DNA of 52,592 bases from Halieaceae bacterium UBA5085 (GTDB taxonomy: Bacteria > Pseudomonadota > Gammaproteobacteria > Pseudomonadales > Halieaceae). Positions 8,449-16,449 of this stretch are shown here, one piece after another (the stretch's first letter is position 1; every line of letters begins with the position of its first letter). Under the pieces are notes generated by a model. That model did not search any database and had not been told where the DNA came from. It worked only from the letters and a program-made list of their open reading frames with translations. The DNA lies in NCBI GenBank assembly GCA_002414665.1, contig DIAF01000038.1, positions 26,852-79,443 of the forward strand, given 5' to 3'. Both the position numbers and the translations under genes were made by a program.

Positions 8449-9027
8449 GCGCGCCTCAACAACATAGCGCAGAGGCCCATTGGGCTGCCAGCTGTCAAAG
8501 GGGTAGCAGGTCACCAGCAGCAGGCCGTCAGCGCCCGACGCGGGCGGCTGCAGCGTCTCCACACGGCTGTCCACAACACGGACAGAAACCACCCGAAAGT
8601 GCCGAACGGGCCCCGCGAGTTCCTCCAGCCGCAGGGTCATACCGGGTTGCAGCGCCTGCAGGAAGCGGAAGTGAGTATCGCGATGCCCGGCGATGACAGT
8701 CCAGCGCCCCGCTGACCCATTAAAGACTTCATGCAGCCCCGGACCAAATGCCAGCGCCTGACCGGTGGTACCGGCCAGCACATGGTAATCAGCGCCCAAT
8801 GCCGGTGCCTCCAGGCGCGCTGCAGGCCAGGTGTCTGCCCAGGGCCAGGGCTTGTGCGGCCTGCCGTCCTCACGGGTATCCTCCCAGGCACGAGCCAACA
8901 GGTGCTGGGCGAGCATCGCCTTGGCGTGTATCCACCCGGCTCCGGCGAGCTGCCAGGCTGCCAGCAGCAGAACCAGCCACAGGAGTACTCGGCGCCGGCG
9001 CCTACTTGGCAGCGTCATCAGGCACAT
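8437..9027 (-). CDS. class GN sortase (marine proteobacterial dedicated sortase)
   Basis: Membrane-anchored transpeptidase that cleaves a C-terminal sorting signal on its partner and transfers the protein to an acceptor at the cell envelope. The protein is 196 residues, with an Arg-rich N-terminus (residues 9-13), one membrane anchor (about 14-30), then the sortase beta-barrel. The catalytic triad is visible as His115 in AGHRDTHF, Cys174 in LLVTCYPFD and Arg187 in PLRYVV. I chose the ATG at 9027 because GGAG lies seven bases upstream. It overlaps the end of the target gene by 26 bases, implying coupled translation. Single sortases with a dedicated substrate, kinase and regulator form a known proteobacterial module, and all four parts are present here. 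Confidence 0.93.
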   Translation of the reverse strand: MCLMTLPSRRRRRVLLWLVLLLAAWQLAGAGWIHAKAMLAQHLLARAWEDTREDGRPHKPWPWADTWPAARLEAPALGADYHVLAGTTGQALAFGPGLHEVFNGSAGRWTVIAGHRDTHFRFLQALQPGMTLRLEELAGPVRHFRVVSVRVVDSRVETLQPPASGADGLLLVTCYPFDSWQPNGPLRYVVEARLVQ

Positions 9028-11143
9028 GGTCGAGCTCCGGTCCACGCATCACCCAGACCAGCAGGGCGAAGAACAGCAAGAGGCAGGCAATGAACAGCTT
9101 GGCCGCGGCGGTAGTTGCGGTTTGCGGATAAGCAAAGCCCTGGGGGTCCTGGCCACGGGGACGCGTATTACGCACGGCGTCGGGTTTCAGCGGCACATCG
9201 GCGGGCCGTTGCGCATGTTCCTCTACGGCGATAAAGCTGGTGTAAGGGCTCAGCAACTGATGCTGCAAGGCGACCGCGAGGACATTGGCCCTGATCACCT
9301 CCTCCCTGGTACCGGTGAAGCGCTCGTCCAGCAGCGCCTGTATACGTGAGCGCGCCCAAAGGCTGCCGACACCGGGAGCGGCTGACTGTGTCTGCCCGTC
9401 CAACGTCAGCTCCTGTTGCCAGGGCTGACCGGCCAGAGTCCCCGTCACCCGGATCACGCCCCCCTGCGGGGGCGTATTGAAGCGCACACTGCGCACCAGC
9501 GGTGCTCCCGCGTACAGGTCCGGCACCGGGCCACCCGCGTCCACAACCGCCTGCGGCCAGTCTACCCGCACGTCGGTCAACAATGGCGCGGACAGATAAC
9601 CCACCAGCGCGTCCATCTGCGCGCTGATCTCACTCAACTCGCCCACATGCAGGTGACGGCCACGACCCAGCTCCGCGGCCTTGCGCAGGAACCAGCTATT
9701 CGGCGCAGACCCGATACCCACAGTAAACAACCGGGAGGAGCCCAGCCGCGCTGCGATCATGTCGATAATGGCCTGCTCATTCCCCACTGCGCCATCGGTA
9801 AGGAAGACAACCTGACGCAGCCGCACACCGTTGCTGTCCAGCCCCTGGCCGAGCGCATGCTGCAATGGTGGCAGCATTTCGGTACCGCCCCCTGCCTCCA
9901 GCCTGCCGACAAAACGGCGCGCCCGTTGCAGAGCGTCTGCAGACGCCGCACGTGCCTCCTGAAACAGGGATCGGTAGCCGTGATCAAAGGCGATGATATT
10001 GAAGTGATCGGTGGGGCGCAGTCCATCCAGCGCGGCGGCGAGGCTCTGGCGCGCCTGCTGCAGAGGCAGACCGCCCATCGAGCCGGAGGTGTCCACCACA
10101 AACACCAGTTCACGCGGGGGCGCGGCAGCAGCCTGCTTTAATCCGGGCGGCACCACCAGCAACATACCGTAGTGGTCCCCGCCCACAGCTTCCGTGAACA
10201 AGGCCGCCCTGGGTTCGCTGCCGGTGGCGGGCGTCCAACGCAGGACAAAATCCCGGTCCATCTCGCTGGGGCCACGCGCCAGCTGCAGCGCATAGCGGCT
10301 TCCCTCGCGGGACAAGCGCATGGCGTGGCTGGGCGTATCGACACGGGCTAGCGGCAAGCCCGCATCGAGCCCGACAGAAATTGAGACCGGGTTCAGCGGG
10401 AGGGCATCGGAGCCCTCCACGGGGTGTTGCCAGGCCGATATCAGTGGCGCATCAGGCACCTGGTCCGTGGCCGAGTGCCAGCTCAGGTAGTCCGGCGTCG
10501 CCCGCTCCCCGCGTTCCAGTGGCAGAGACACACCGGGGATGTAGCGCGGCGTCAATGTCATGGGGAGTCGCAGGCTGAATACGCTGTCGGTGAATTCAAC
10601 TGGCTGCACGAACTCCAGTACCACAGTGACCGTCTCGCCGGGAGCCACATTTGCTATGCGATTCTGGAACAGGTTGGGCCGCTGCTGTGAAACCAGGCTG
10701 GCCTTGCGCCCGCTGCTGGCCGCATGCCGATAAATGGCCTGCGCCTCCTGCCGCTCTCGCACCCGGCCAACGATTCGGCGGTCACCCGCACGCATTTCCA
10801 TGGCGCGTACCGCCGCGTCTCCCGGCAGCGGAAAAACATATACCCCTTCCACCCAATCCGCGCTGGTATTCTCGAAAGTCTGTTCCAGCCGCACCACCGC
10901 GACCATGCCCGACACCTGCACGTCGAAGCGGCTGTGCTGGAGCAGCGCCGGCGCAGGAGGCAAACCCGGGCGCTGGAGCAGGAGCTGGCCCGAGCCGGGG
11001 GCCTCGTCAATGTTCGCTCGTGCCATGCCCGCGCTCAACACCAGCAGGCACAGCAACGCCGCCAGACATTGCGGCAGAAACCGAAAACAGACCCGCAACA
11101 GAACACCCGCTGTGCTGCCCCGATTCAACAAATGCATGGCCAT
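9002..11143 (-). CDS. sortase target protein with VIT and von Willebrand A domains
   Basis: Exported 713-residue substrate of the adjacent sortase. The order is a signal peptide (hydrophobic 27-42 ending near ARA), a VIT domain (about 50-180), a linker region, and a vWA domain (about 345-520) with the metal-ion-dependent adhesion site DTSGS at 351-355 and FLTDGAVGN later. A beta-rich region follows, and then a C-terminal cell-wall-sorting-like tail: YPQTAT at 672-677, a membrane helix at about 683-698, and a short tail starting with Arg-Gly. YPQTAT stands where LPXTG stands in Gram-positive substrates. vWA/VIT proteins commonly mediate protein binding or adhesion; the ligand is unknown. GAGAGG five bases upstream supports the ATG. 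It is divergently placed from the regulator operon. Confidence 0.93.
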   Translation of the reverse strand: MAMHLLNRGSTAGVLLRVCFRFLPQCLAALLCLLVLSAGMARANIDEAPGSGQLLLQRPGLPPAPALLQHSRFDVQVSGMVAVVRLEQTFENTSADWVEGVYVFPLPGDAAVRAMEMRAGDRRIVGRVRERQEAQAIYRHAASSGRKASLVSQQRPNLFQNRIANVAPGETVTVVLEFVQPVEFTDSVFSLRLPMTLTPRYIPGVSLPLERGERATPDYLSWHSATDQVPDAPLISAWQHPVEGSDALPLNPVSISVGLDAGLPLARVDTPSHAMRLSREGSRYALQLARGPSEMDRDFVLRWTPATGSEPRAALFTEAVGGDHYGMLLVVPPGLKQAAAAPPRELVFVVDTSGSMGGLPLQQARQSLAAALDGLRPTDHFNIIAFDHGYRSLFQEARAASADALQRARRFVGRLEAGGGTEMLPPLQHALGQGLDSNGVRLRQVVFLTDGAVGNEQAIIDMIAARLGSSRLFTVGIGSAPNSWFLRKAAELGRGRHLHVGELSEISAQMDALVGYLSAPLLTDVRVDWPQAVVDAGGPVPDLYAGAPLVRSVRFNTPPQGGVIRVTGTLAGQPWQQELTLDGQTQSAAPGVGSLWARSRIQALLDERFTGTREEVIRANVLAVALQHQLLSPYTSFIAVEEHAQRPADVPLKPDAVRNTRPRGQDPQGFAYPQTATTAAAKLFIACLLLFFALLVWVMRGPELDHVPDDAAK

Positions 11144-11210
11144 CGTAACCTCTCCCTCTGTGTTGGACAGCGCTATTGAAACGCTGGGAGCTGTCGATCT
11201 GATGGCATCC

Positions 11211-11250
11211 TTGTGGCAGGCTGATGCTGAATTGTGACGAATTGTGGCAG
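11211..11250. promoter_or_regulatory. three helically phased TTGTG direct repeats, candidate response-regulator binding site
   Basis: TTGTG occurs at 11211-11215, 11232-11236 and 11242-11246, so the starts are 21 and 10 bases apart, all on one face of the helix. The outer copies extend to TTGTGGCAG and the last two to GAATTGTG. They lie in the divergent control region between the target/sortase and regulator/kinase operons. OmpR-type regulators commonly bind tandem direct repeats at about 10-11-base spacing, so the cognate regulator is the obvious candidate. Confidence 0.5.
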
Positions 11251-11310
11251 CGCTTGAGCGCGCGGCCTGATTCTGGAACCATGGCAGCCTCTCCCGCCGG
11301 ACAACACTGC

Positions 11311-12003
11311 ATGCGACACCACATTGCCATTGTCGAAGACGAGGCCGCCCTGGCCGCGAATTACCGCGATGCGTTGCAACGCCAGGGCTTCCGGGTATCG
11401 CTGTTCGGCGACCGGCGCAGCGCCAGCGATGCGTTCCGTCGCCAGCTGCCGGATCTCGCCATCATCGATGTGGGACTGGGGGATGACATTGAAGGTGGTT
11501 TTGAACTGTGTCGTGAACTGCGCAGCCTGTGCCCGGTCCTGCCTATCGTTTTCCTGACAGCGCGCGACAGTGAGCTGGATGTCATTTCCGGGCTGCGTCT
11601 GGGTGCGGACGATTATCTGACCAAGAACATCAGTCAGGCTCATCTGCTGGCGCGGATTGTTGCCTTGTTCAGGCGGGTGCAGGCACTGCGGACACCGGAG
11701 CTGCAGGAACACGTCGTCGAGCAGGGCGCGCTGAGCCTGAACCTGGAGCGCATGACCGCACACTGGAGCGGAACACCGGTACCCCTGACCGTCACTGAGT
11801 TCTGGATGGTGCATACGCTGGCGCGGCATCCCGGGCATGTGAAGAACCGCCAGCAGCTTATGGACAGTGCCAACGTCGTGCTGGACGACAACACGATCAC
11901 ATCGCACATCAAACGCATCCGCCGCAAGTTCGCCGCACTCGACCCTGACTTCGACTGCATCGAAACCGCCTACGGCATGGGCTACCGCTGGCAGGGCAGC
12001 TAG
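11311..12003 (+). CDS. dedicated sortase system response regulator (OmpR type)
   Basis: A 230-residue two-component regulator. The receiver domain (1-120) has the acidic pocket EDE at 9-11, the phospho-acceptor Asp53 in AIIDVGLGDD, Thr in FLTARDSE and Lys in ADDYLTKNISQ. A winged-helix DNA-binding domain follows (about 135-230), ending in TAYGMGYRWQGS. I place the start at the ATG directly before HHIAIVEDE, because upstream in-frame starts at 11224 or 11281 would add residues outside the receiver fold and cover the repeats in the control region. It is followed three bases later by the kinase gene. Its likely targets are its own promoter and the divergent target/sortase operon (inferred). Confidence 0.92.
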   Translation: MRHHIAIVEDEAALAANYRDALQRQGFRVSLFGDRRSASDAFRRQLPDLAIIDVGLGDDIEGGFELCRELRSLCPVLPIVFLTARDSELDVISGLRLGADDYLTKNISQAHLLARIVALFRRVQALRTPELQEHVVEQGALSLNLERMTAHWSGTPVPLTVTEFWMVHTLARHPGHVKNRQQLMDSANVVLDDNTITSHIKRIRRKFAALDPDFDCIETAYGMGYRWQGS

Positions 12004-12006
12004 CGC

Positions 12007-14079
12007 GTGAACCTGCGTCGACAACTCGTACTGGTCAGCCTCATGCTGCTGACCCTGCCCTGGGCCGGTTGCCAGTTCCTGCGCGAAATGGAGATCGCCC
12101 TGCGTCAGGGACAAGCGCAGGCAGTCGCCGCGACCGCTACCGCAATTGCCGCCAGCCTCGCCGAGCGGCCCGAGGCGCTGTATCCCAACCGCGAACGGCT
12201 GCGTACGGCCGATGATCCCGATGGTTCGCTGTATGCCCCGTTACTGGACAGCCCTCCGCTGCTGGACGGCTACGAAGATGGCTGGGACTCGTCCATTCAG
12301 GGGCACTACAGCAGCCTGGAGTCCCGCGTGCCCAGCCTGAACTATCGTGCGGGAGTCTATGACGGCACGCTCTACCTGATGCTGCAGGTCACTGACGAGT
12401 CCGTCACCTACCACGATCCGGGCCTCAGCCCGGAGCCCAACGGTGATCGGCTGATACTGCGCACCTGGTTGAACAACAGGCGCCAGGACTATGTCATCGC
12501 CACACCCGCCCCAGGCAGCGTGCGCGCCCAGCACGCCAGCCCGCGCCATCCCGGGGTGGATGCCGGGCAGATTCGTGGCTTCTGGCAGGACACCCGAGAG
12601 GGCTATGCAATAGAGCTCGCACTGCCATTATCGATAACCGGACAGCGCCTCGGGGTGTACGCCATTGATGTCGACGGGCATCGCAGTAGCGGCTGGCGGA
12701 CCGCCGGTAATACTGGCCCCCTGGACCTCACAGCACCGCCCTGGCTGATCTACCCGCCGCAGGCACTGCAAGCCGATCTGGCGCGATTTGCGCAGCCGGG
12801 TCAGCGACTCCGCGTCACTGATCGACACGGACGATTACTCGCGGAGGCGCTGGCACCGGCCAAAGACCGCGTCGACGACGGTGCTGACACCTTCTGGCTG
12901 CTGCAGGCGCTGTACCGACGCATACTGGCTGAAGAGGTCACGGACGACAGGGAGCCGCCGCAGAGCAATGGCTATTTGCGCGGGAATGAAATCACCGCGG
13001 CACTGGAGGGAACAGCCATCCAGCACTGGTACCGTTCGGACAGCGCGGGGCGGCACCTGCTGGCCGGGGCGGCTCCGGTGCGCGATGCGGGACAGGTGAT
13101 CGGCGCGGTTGTGGTGGAGCAGAACAGCGAGCAGTACCTGTCGCTCACCGATCGGGCGTTCAGCCGCCTGCTCGGCTACAGTTCCCTGGCACTCGCCTCG
13201 GCGGCGCTGGGTCTGCTGCTGTTCGCCAGCGTGCTGTCGTGGCGCATAGGACGCCTGAGCCGGGCCGCAAGCCGCGTCCTTGGCCGCGAAGGTGTGCAGC
13301 TTTCCCGATTTCCGCGCAGCCGCGCGCGCGATGAAATCGGCGACCTGTCGCGAAGCTATGCGCGTCTGCTGGAGGAACTGCACGAGTACAATGAGTACCT
13401 GCGCACCCTCAGCCGCAAACTGTCTCACGAGCTGCGCACCCCCATCGCCGTCATACAGTCATCACTGGACAATCTGGCCGCCAACGAACTGGCTGGCGAG
13501 CGTGACGTCTACGTACAACGCGCACGCCAGGGCCTGTCGCGTCTCAGTGGAATACTCGACGCGATGACCGAGGCAACGCGGTTGGAAGAAAGCCTGCGCC
13601 AGCGCGATGTCACGCGGCTGGATCTGGTGCCACTGCTGGAATCACTCCGTGCCGCCTATCGCAACGTATACAGCGACCACACTGTCACTCTTTCCGTGCC
13701 CCCGGCGGGTGCCTGGGTGACCGGCTCTGCCGACCTGCTGGTTCAGGCACTGGACAAACTGGTCGACAACGCCGCGTCGTTTGCGCCCCGTGGTAGCGAG
13801 ATCGCAGTGCGCCTGCTACCACAGGGACCCGACTGGGCCATCAGTGTCAGTAACAGCGGACCTGCCCTGCCCTCCGACATGCAGGGACGCCTCTTCGAGG
13901 CCATGGTCTCACTGCGCGAATCACGCAGCGCCGACTCGGTGCACCTGGGGCTGGGGCTGTATGTGGTTCGCCTGATCGCCGAATACCACCACGGCAGCGC
14001 ACACGCCGCGACAGGCGACGACGGCAGCGGCGCCGTATTCACCCTGCTGCTGCCCCGGGAGGACAACGCCGTCAGCTGA
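12007..14079 (+). CDS. dedicated sortase system histidine kinase with large periplasmic sensor
   Basis: A 690-residue inner-membrane sensor kinase with a GTG start three bases after the regulator stop. An N-terminal membrane helix (about 8-22) and a second one (about 390-412) bracket a roughly 365-residue periplasmic domain. Its first half (about 80-225, with YDGTLYLMLQVTDESV and ELALPLSITGQRLGVYAIDVD) looks like a beta-sandwich carbohydrate-binding (CBM9-like) fold; that is my inference. Then follow a HAMP segment (RARDEIGDLSR), the dimerisation helix with phospho-acceptor His474 in LSHELRTPIAVIQ, and the ATPase domain with DKLVDNAASFAPRG (N box) and HLGLGLYVVRLIAEYHHG (G boxes). Its tail overlaps convergent uvrB by eight bases. 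Confidence 0.93.
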   Translation: MNLRRQLVLVSLMLLTLPWAGCQFLREMEIALRQGQAQAVAATATAIAASLAERPEALYPNRERLRTADDPDGSLYAPLLDSPPLLDGYEDGWDSSIQGHYSSLESRVPSLNYRAGVYDGTLYLMLQVTDESVTYHDPGLSPEPNGDRLILRTWLNNRRQDYVIATPAPGSVRAQHASPRHPGVDAGQIRGFWQDTREGYAIELALPLSITGQRLGVYAIDVDGHRSSGWRTAGNTGPLDLTAPPWLIYPPQALQADLARFAQPGQRLRVTDRHGRLLAEALAPAKDRVDDGADTFWLLQALYRRILAEEVTDDREPPQSNGYLRGNEITAALEGTAIQHWYRSDSAGRHLLAGAAPVRDAGQVIGAVVVEQNSEQYLSLTDRAFSRLLGYSSLALASAALGLLLFASVLSWRIGRLSRAASRVLGREGVQLSRFPRSRARDEIGDLSRSYARLLEELHEYNEYLRTLSRKLSHELRTPIAVIQSSLDNLAANELAGERDVYVQRARQGLSRLSGILDAMTEATRLEESLRQRDVTRLDLVPLLESLRAAYRNVYSDHTVTLSVPPAGAWVTGSADLLVQALDKLVDNAASFAPRGSEIAVRLLPQGPDWAISVSNSGPALPSDMQGRLFEAMVSLRESRSADSVHLGLGLYVVRLIAEYHHGSAHAATGDDGSGAVFTLLLPREDNAVS

Positions 14080-16090
14080 GGAATGCGAGCTGGCGGGCCT
14101 CTGCCAGCTGGTCGCGCAGCGCTGCGGCCTGCTCAAATTCGAGGTTGCGCGCATGTTCCTGCATTTGCGCTTCCATCTGCTGCAGTTTCCGCGCGAGGGC
14201 CGCAGGGCTGAGGCGGGCGATATCGGCGCTGAACGCCAGCGACTGCTCGGCCACCTTGTTGCCCTTGGCACGGCCGCGGGTTGGCATGCGTCGCGCGCCC
14301 TCCATAATGTCCTTGACGGACTTGTTCACGCCCACAGGGATAATACCGTGCTCGGCGTTATACGCCAGCTGCTTCTCCCGGCGTCGGGCAGTTTCCGCCA
14401 TTGCCCGCTCCATCGACCCAGTCACCTTGTCGGCGTAGAGAATGGCTCGCCCCTTGAGATTGCGCGCCGCGCGCCCGATGGTCTGAATGAGAGATCGGTC
14501 CGAACGGAGAAACCCTTCTTTGTCCGCGTCGAGAATTGCCACCAGCGATACTTCCGGCATATCCAGGCCTTCACGCAACAGGTTGATGCCCACCAGGACG
14601 TCAAACTCACCCAGACGCAGGTCGCGAATAATCTCCACCCGCTCTACCGTATCGATGTCCGAGTGCAGGTAACGAACCCTGACACCGTGTTCTGTGAGGT
14701 ACTCGGTGAGATCCTCCGCCATACGCTTGGTCAGGGTGGTCACCAGGACTCGATCCCCACTTGCTACGGTGCTGTGGATCTCCTGCAACAAGTCGTCCAC
14801 CTGGGTTGTTGCGGGGCGCACCTCCAGTTCCGGGTCGATGAGACCTGTAGGGCGAACCACCTGTTCCACCGTGCGCCCTGCATGCTCCTGCTCGTAGGGA
14901 CCGGGTGTCGCGGAGACAAACAGCGCCTGGGGCACCAGCCGCTCCCACTCCTCGAAGCGCAAGGGCCGGTTATCCAGCGCGGAGGGAAGGCGAAAGCCGT
15001 ACTCGACCAACGTCTCCTTGCGGGAGCGGTCACCGCGATACATACCGCCTATCTGCGGGATGGTGGCGTGGGATTCGTCGATAATCACCAGCGCGTTCTG
15101 CGGCAAATATTCGAACAGGGTTGGCGGCGGCTCGCCCGGCCCACGGCCCGACAGGTAGCGCGAATAGTTCTCAACACCGTTGCAGTAACCCAGCTCGCGG
15201 ATCATCTCGACATCGTAGCGCGTTCGCTGCTGCAGGCGCTGTGCCTCGACCAGCTTGTCATTCTCCTTGAGCTGCGCCACGCGCTGCTCCAGTTCAGCCT
15301 CGATATGCGCGACGGCTTCCAGCATCACATCGCGTGAGGTCACGTAGTGGCTCTTTGGAAAAATCGTCACCCGCGGCACCTTGCGCTCGACAACACCTGT
15401 CAGCGGGTCAAAGAAATAGAGGTTGTCGATCTCTTCATCAAACAGCTCCACGCGTACGGCTTCGCGCTCGGAGTCTGCGGGGTAGATGTCGATTACGTCG
15501 CCGCGCACGCGGTATGTGCCGCGATGAAAGTCGACATCGTTGCGCGTGTACTGCAGCTCGGCGAGATGGCGCAGCACCTGCCGCTGATCAATCAGCTCAC
15601 CGCGCGACAGGTGCAGCACCATCTTGAAATAGGACTTCGGGTCACCGAGACCATAGATCGCCGACACGGTGGCCACCACCAGGCAATCCGAACGTTCCAT
15701 CAGCGCCTTGGTCGCCGACAGGCGCATCTGCTCAATGTGTTCGTTAACGGAAGCATCTTTCTCGATGAAGGTGTCCGATGAAGGCACATAGGCTTCGGGC
15801 TGGTAATAATCGTAGTAGGACACGAAGTACTCGACGGCGTTATCCGGAAAGTATTCCTTGAACTCGCCGTAGAGCTGCGCTGCCAGTGTCTTGTTGTGGG
15901 CCATGACGATGGTCGGGCGCTGCAACTGCTCCACCACGTGGGCCATGGTAAAGGTTTTACCGGAACCTGTTACCCCAAGCAGCGTCTGGGAGGCCAGGCC
16001 TGCGTTCACACCTTCCACAAGTTCCCGTATGGCCCGGGGCTGATCACCGGCGGGGGCGTAACTGGAATGCACTTTGAACGGTTTGGACAT
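14072..16090 (-). CDS. uvrB: excinuclease ABC subunit B
   Basis: DNA-damage recognition helicase of nucleotide excision repair; it receives damaged DNA from UvrA and recruits UvrC. The protein is a full-length 672 residues. Visible are the Walker A GVTGSGKTFT, the beta-hairpin region YYDYYQPEAYVPSSDTF, the DEAH-like box VIIDESHATIPQ, helicase motifs V and VI (INLLREGLDMPE; IQTIGRAARN), and the C-terminal UVR domain QMQEHARNLEFEQAAALRDQL that binds UvrC. I looked for a LexA operator of the CTG-N10-CAG form upstream and found none. In P. aeruginosa uvrB likewise lies near a tRNA-Asn beside the O-antigen region. Only a weak ribosome site precedes the ATG. Confidence 0.97.
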   Translation of the reverse strand: MSKPFKVHSSYAPAGDQPRAIRELVEGVNAGLASQTLLGVTGSGKTFTMAHVVEQLQRPTIVMAHNKTLAAQLYGEFKEYFPDNAVEYFVSYYDYYQPEAYVPSSDTFIEKDASVNEHIEQMRLSATKALMERSDCLVVATVSAIYGLGDPKSYFKMVLHLSRGELIDQRQVLRHLAELQYTRNDVDFHRGTYRVRGDVIDIYPADSEREAVRVELFDEEIDNLYFFDPLTGVVERKVPRVTIFPKSHYVTSRDVMLEAVAHIEAELEQRVAQLKENDKLVEAQRLQQRTRYDVEMIRELGYCNGVENYSRYLSGRGPGEPPPTLFEYLPQNALVIIDESHATIPQIGGMYRGDRSRKETLVEYGFRLPSALDNRPLRFEEWERLVPQALFVSATPGPYEQEHAGRTVEQVVRPTGLIDPELEVRPATTQVDDLLQEIHSTVASGDRVLVTTLTKRMAEDLTEYLTEHGVRVRYLHSDIDTVERVEIIRDLRLGEFDVLVGINLLREGLDMPEVSLVAILDADKEGFLRSDRSLIQTIGRAARNLKGRAILYADKVTGSMERAMAETARRREKQLAYNAEHGIIPVGVNKSVKDIMEGARRMPTRGRAKGNKVAEQSLAFSADIARLSPAALARKLQQMEAQMQEHARNLEFEQAAALRDQLAEARQLAFLS

Positions 16091-16197
16091 GAAGAAAAGG
16101 CCCGATAAGTTGCTAACCGGTTATTATGAGCCACTGGCAGGCGATTTGCAGCCGCAGACGGACGCAGGCGGAATTGCGAAAAATACCTCGCGAGCTG

Positions 16198-16226
16198 TTG
16201 ACCTGTATGGGGCGCATCATTATCAT
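16198..16226 (+). promoter_or_regulatory. sigma-70 promoter of the tRNA-Asn gene
   Basis: TTGACC at 16198-16203 and TATCAT at 16221-16226 are separated by exactly 17 bases. Transcription would begin near 16233, about 16 bases before the mature tRNA, with a GC-rich discriminator as is common for stable-RNA promoters. Confidence 0.65.
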
Positions 16227-16248
16227 ACGCGGCCTCGGTTGACACCAT

Positions 16249-16324
16249 TCCGCCTTAGCTCAGTTGGTAGAGCAATTGACTGTTAATCAATGGGTCGCTG
16301 GTTCGAGCCCAGCAGGCGGAGCCA
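16249..16324 (+). tRNA. tRNA-Asn (anticodon GTT)
   Basis: A 76-base gene with encoded CCA end. The acceptor stem TCCGCCT pairs with AGGCGGA. The D arm is AGCTCAGTTGGTAGAGC, the anticodon stem ATTGA/TCAAT holds loop CTGTTAA with GTT at 16282-16284, and the T arm is GCTGG-TTCGAGC-CCAGC. Discriminator G precedes CCA. It stands alone, with its own promoter and terminator. In pseudomonads a tRNA-Asn marks one edge of the O-antigen island. Confidence 0.98.
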
Positions 16325-16334
16325 TATTCGAAAC

Positions 16335-16368
16335 AAAAAAGGGGTTGCAGCATTGCAACCCCTTTTTT
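16335..16368 (+). terminator. intrinsic terminator after tRNA-Asn
   Basis: A perfect nine-base-pair stem GGGGTTGCA / TGCAACCCC (16341-16349 and 16354-16362) closes a four-base loop and is followed by six T residues. Six A residues precede the stem, so it could also act on the opposite strand. Confidence 0.92.
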
Positions 16369-16449
16369 ATCGCCCTCCCTACATCCTCCTATACTTTGCC
16401 GCCATCTTGGTTATCCTAGCTCCCTGTCACACTCTGTGTCCGGAGCGAA

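Noticed and set aside
16091..16248. LexA (SOS) operator upstream of uvrB
   Set aside because: CTG and CAG pairs occur but with 12 rather than 10 bases between them and no AT-rich centre; no convincing box.
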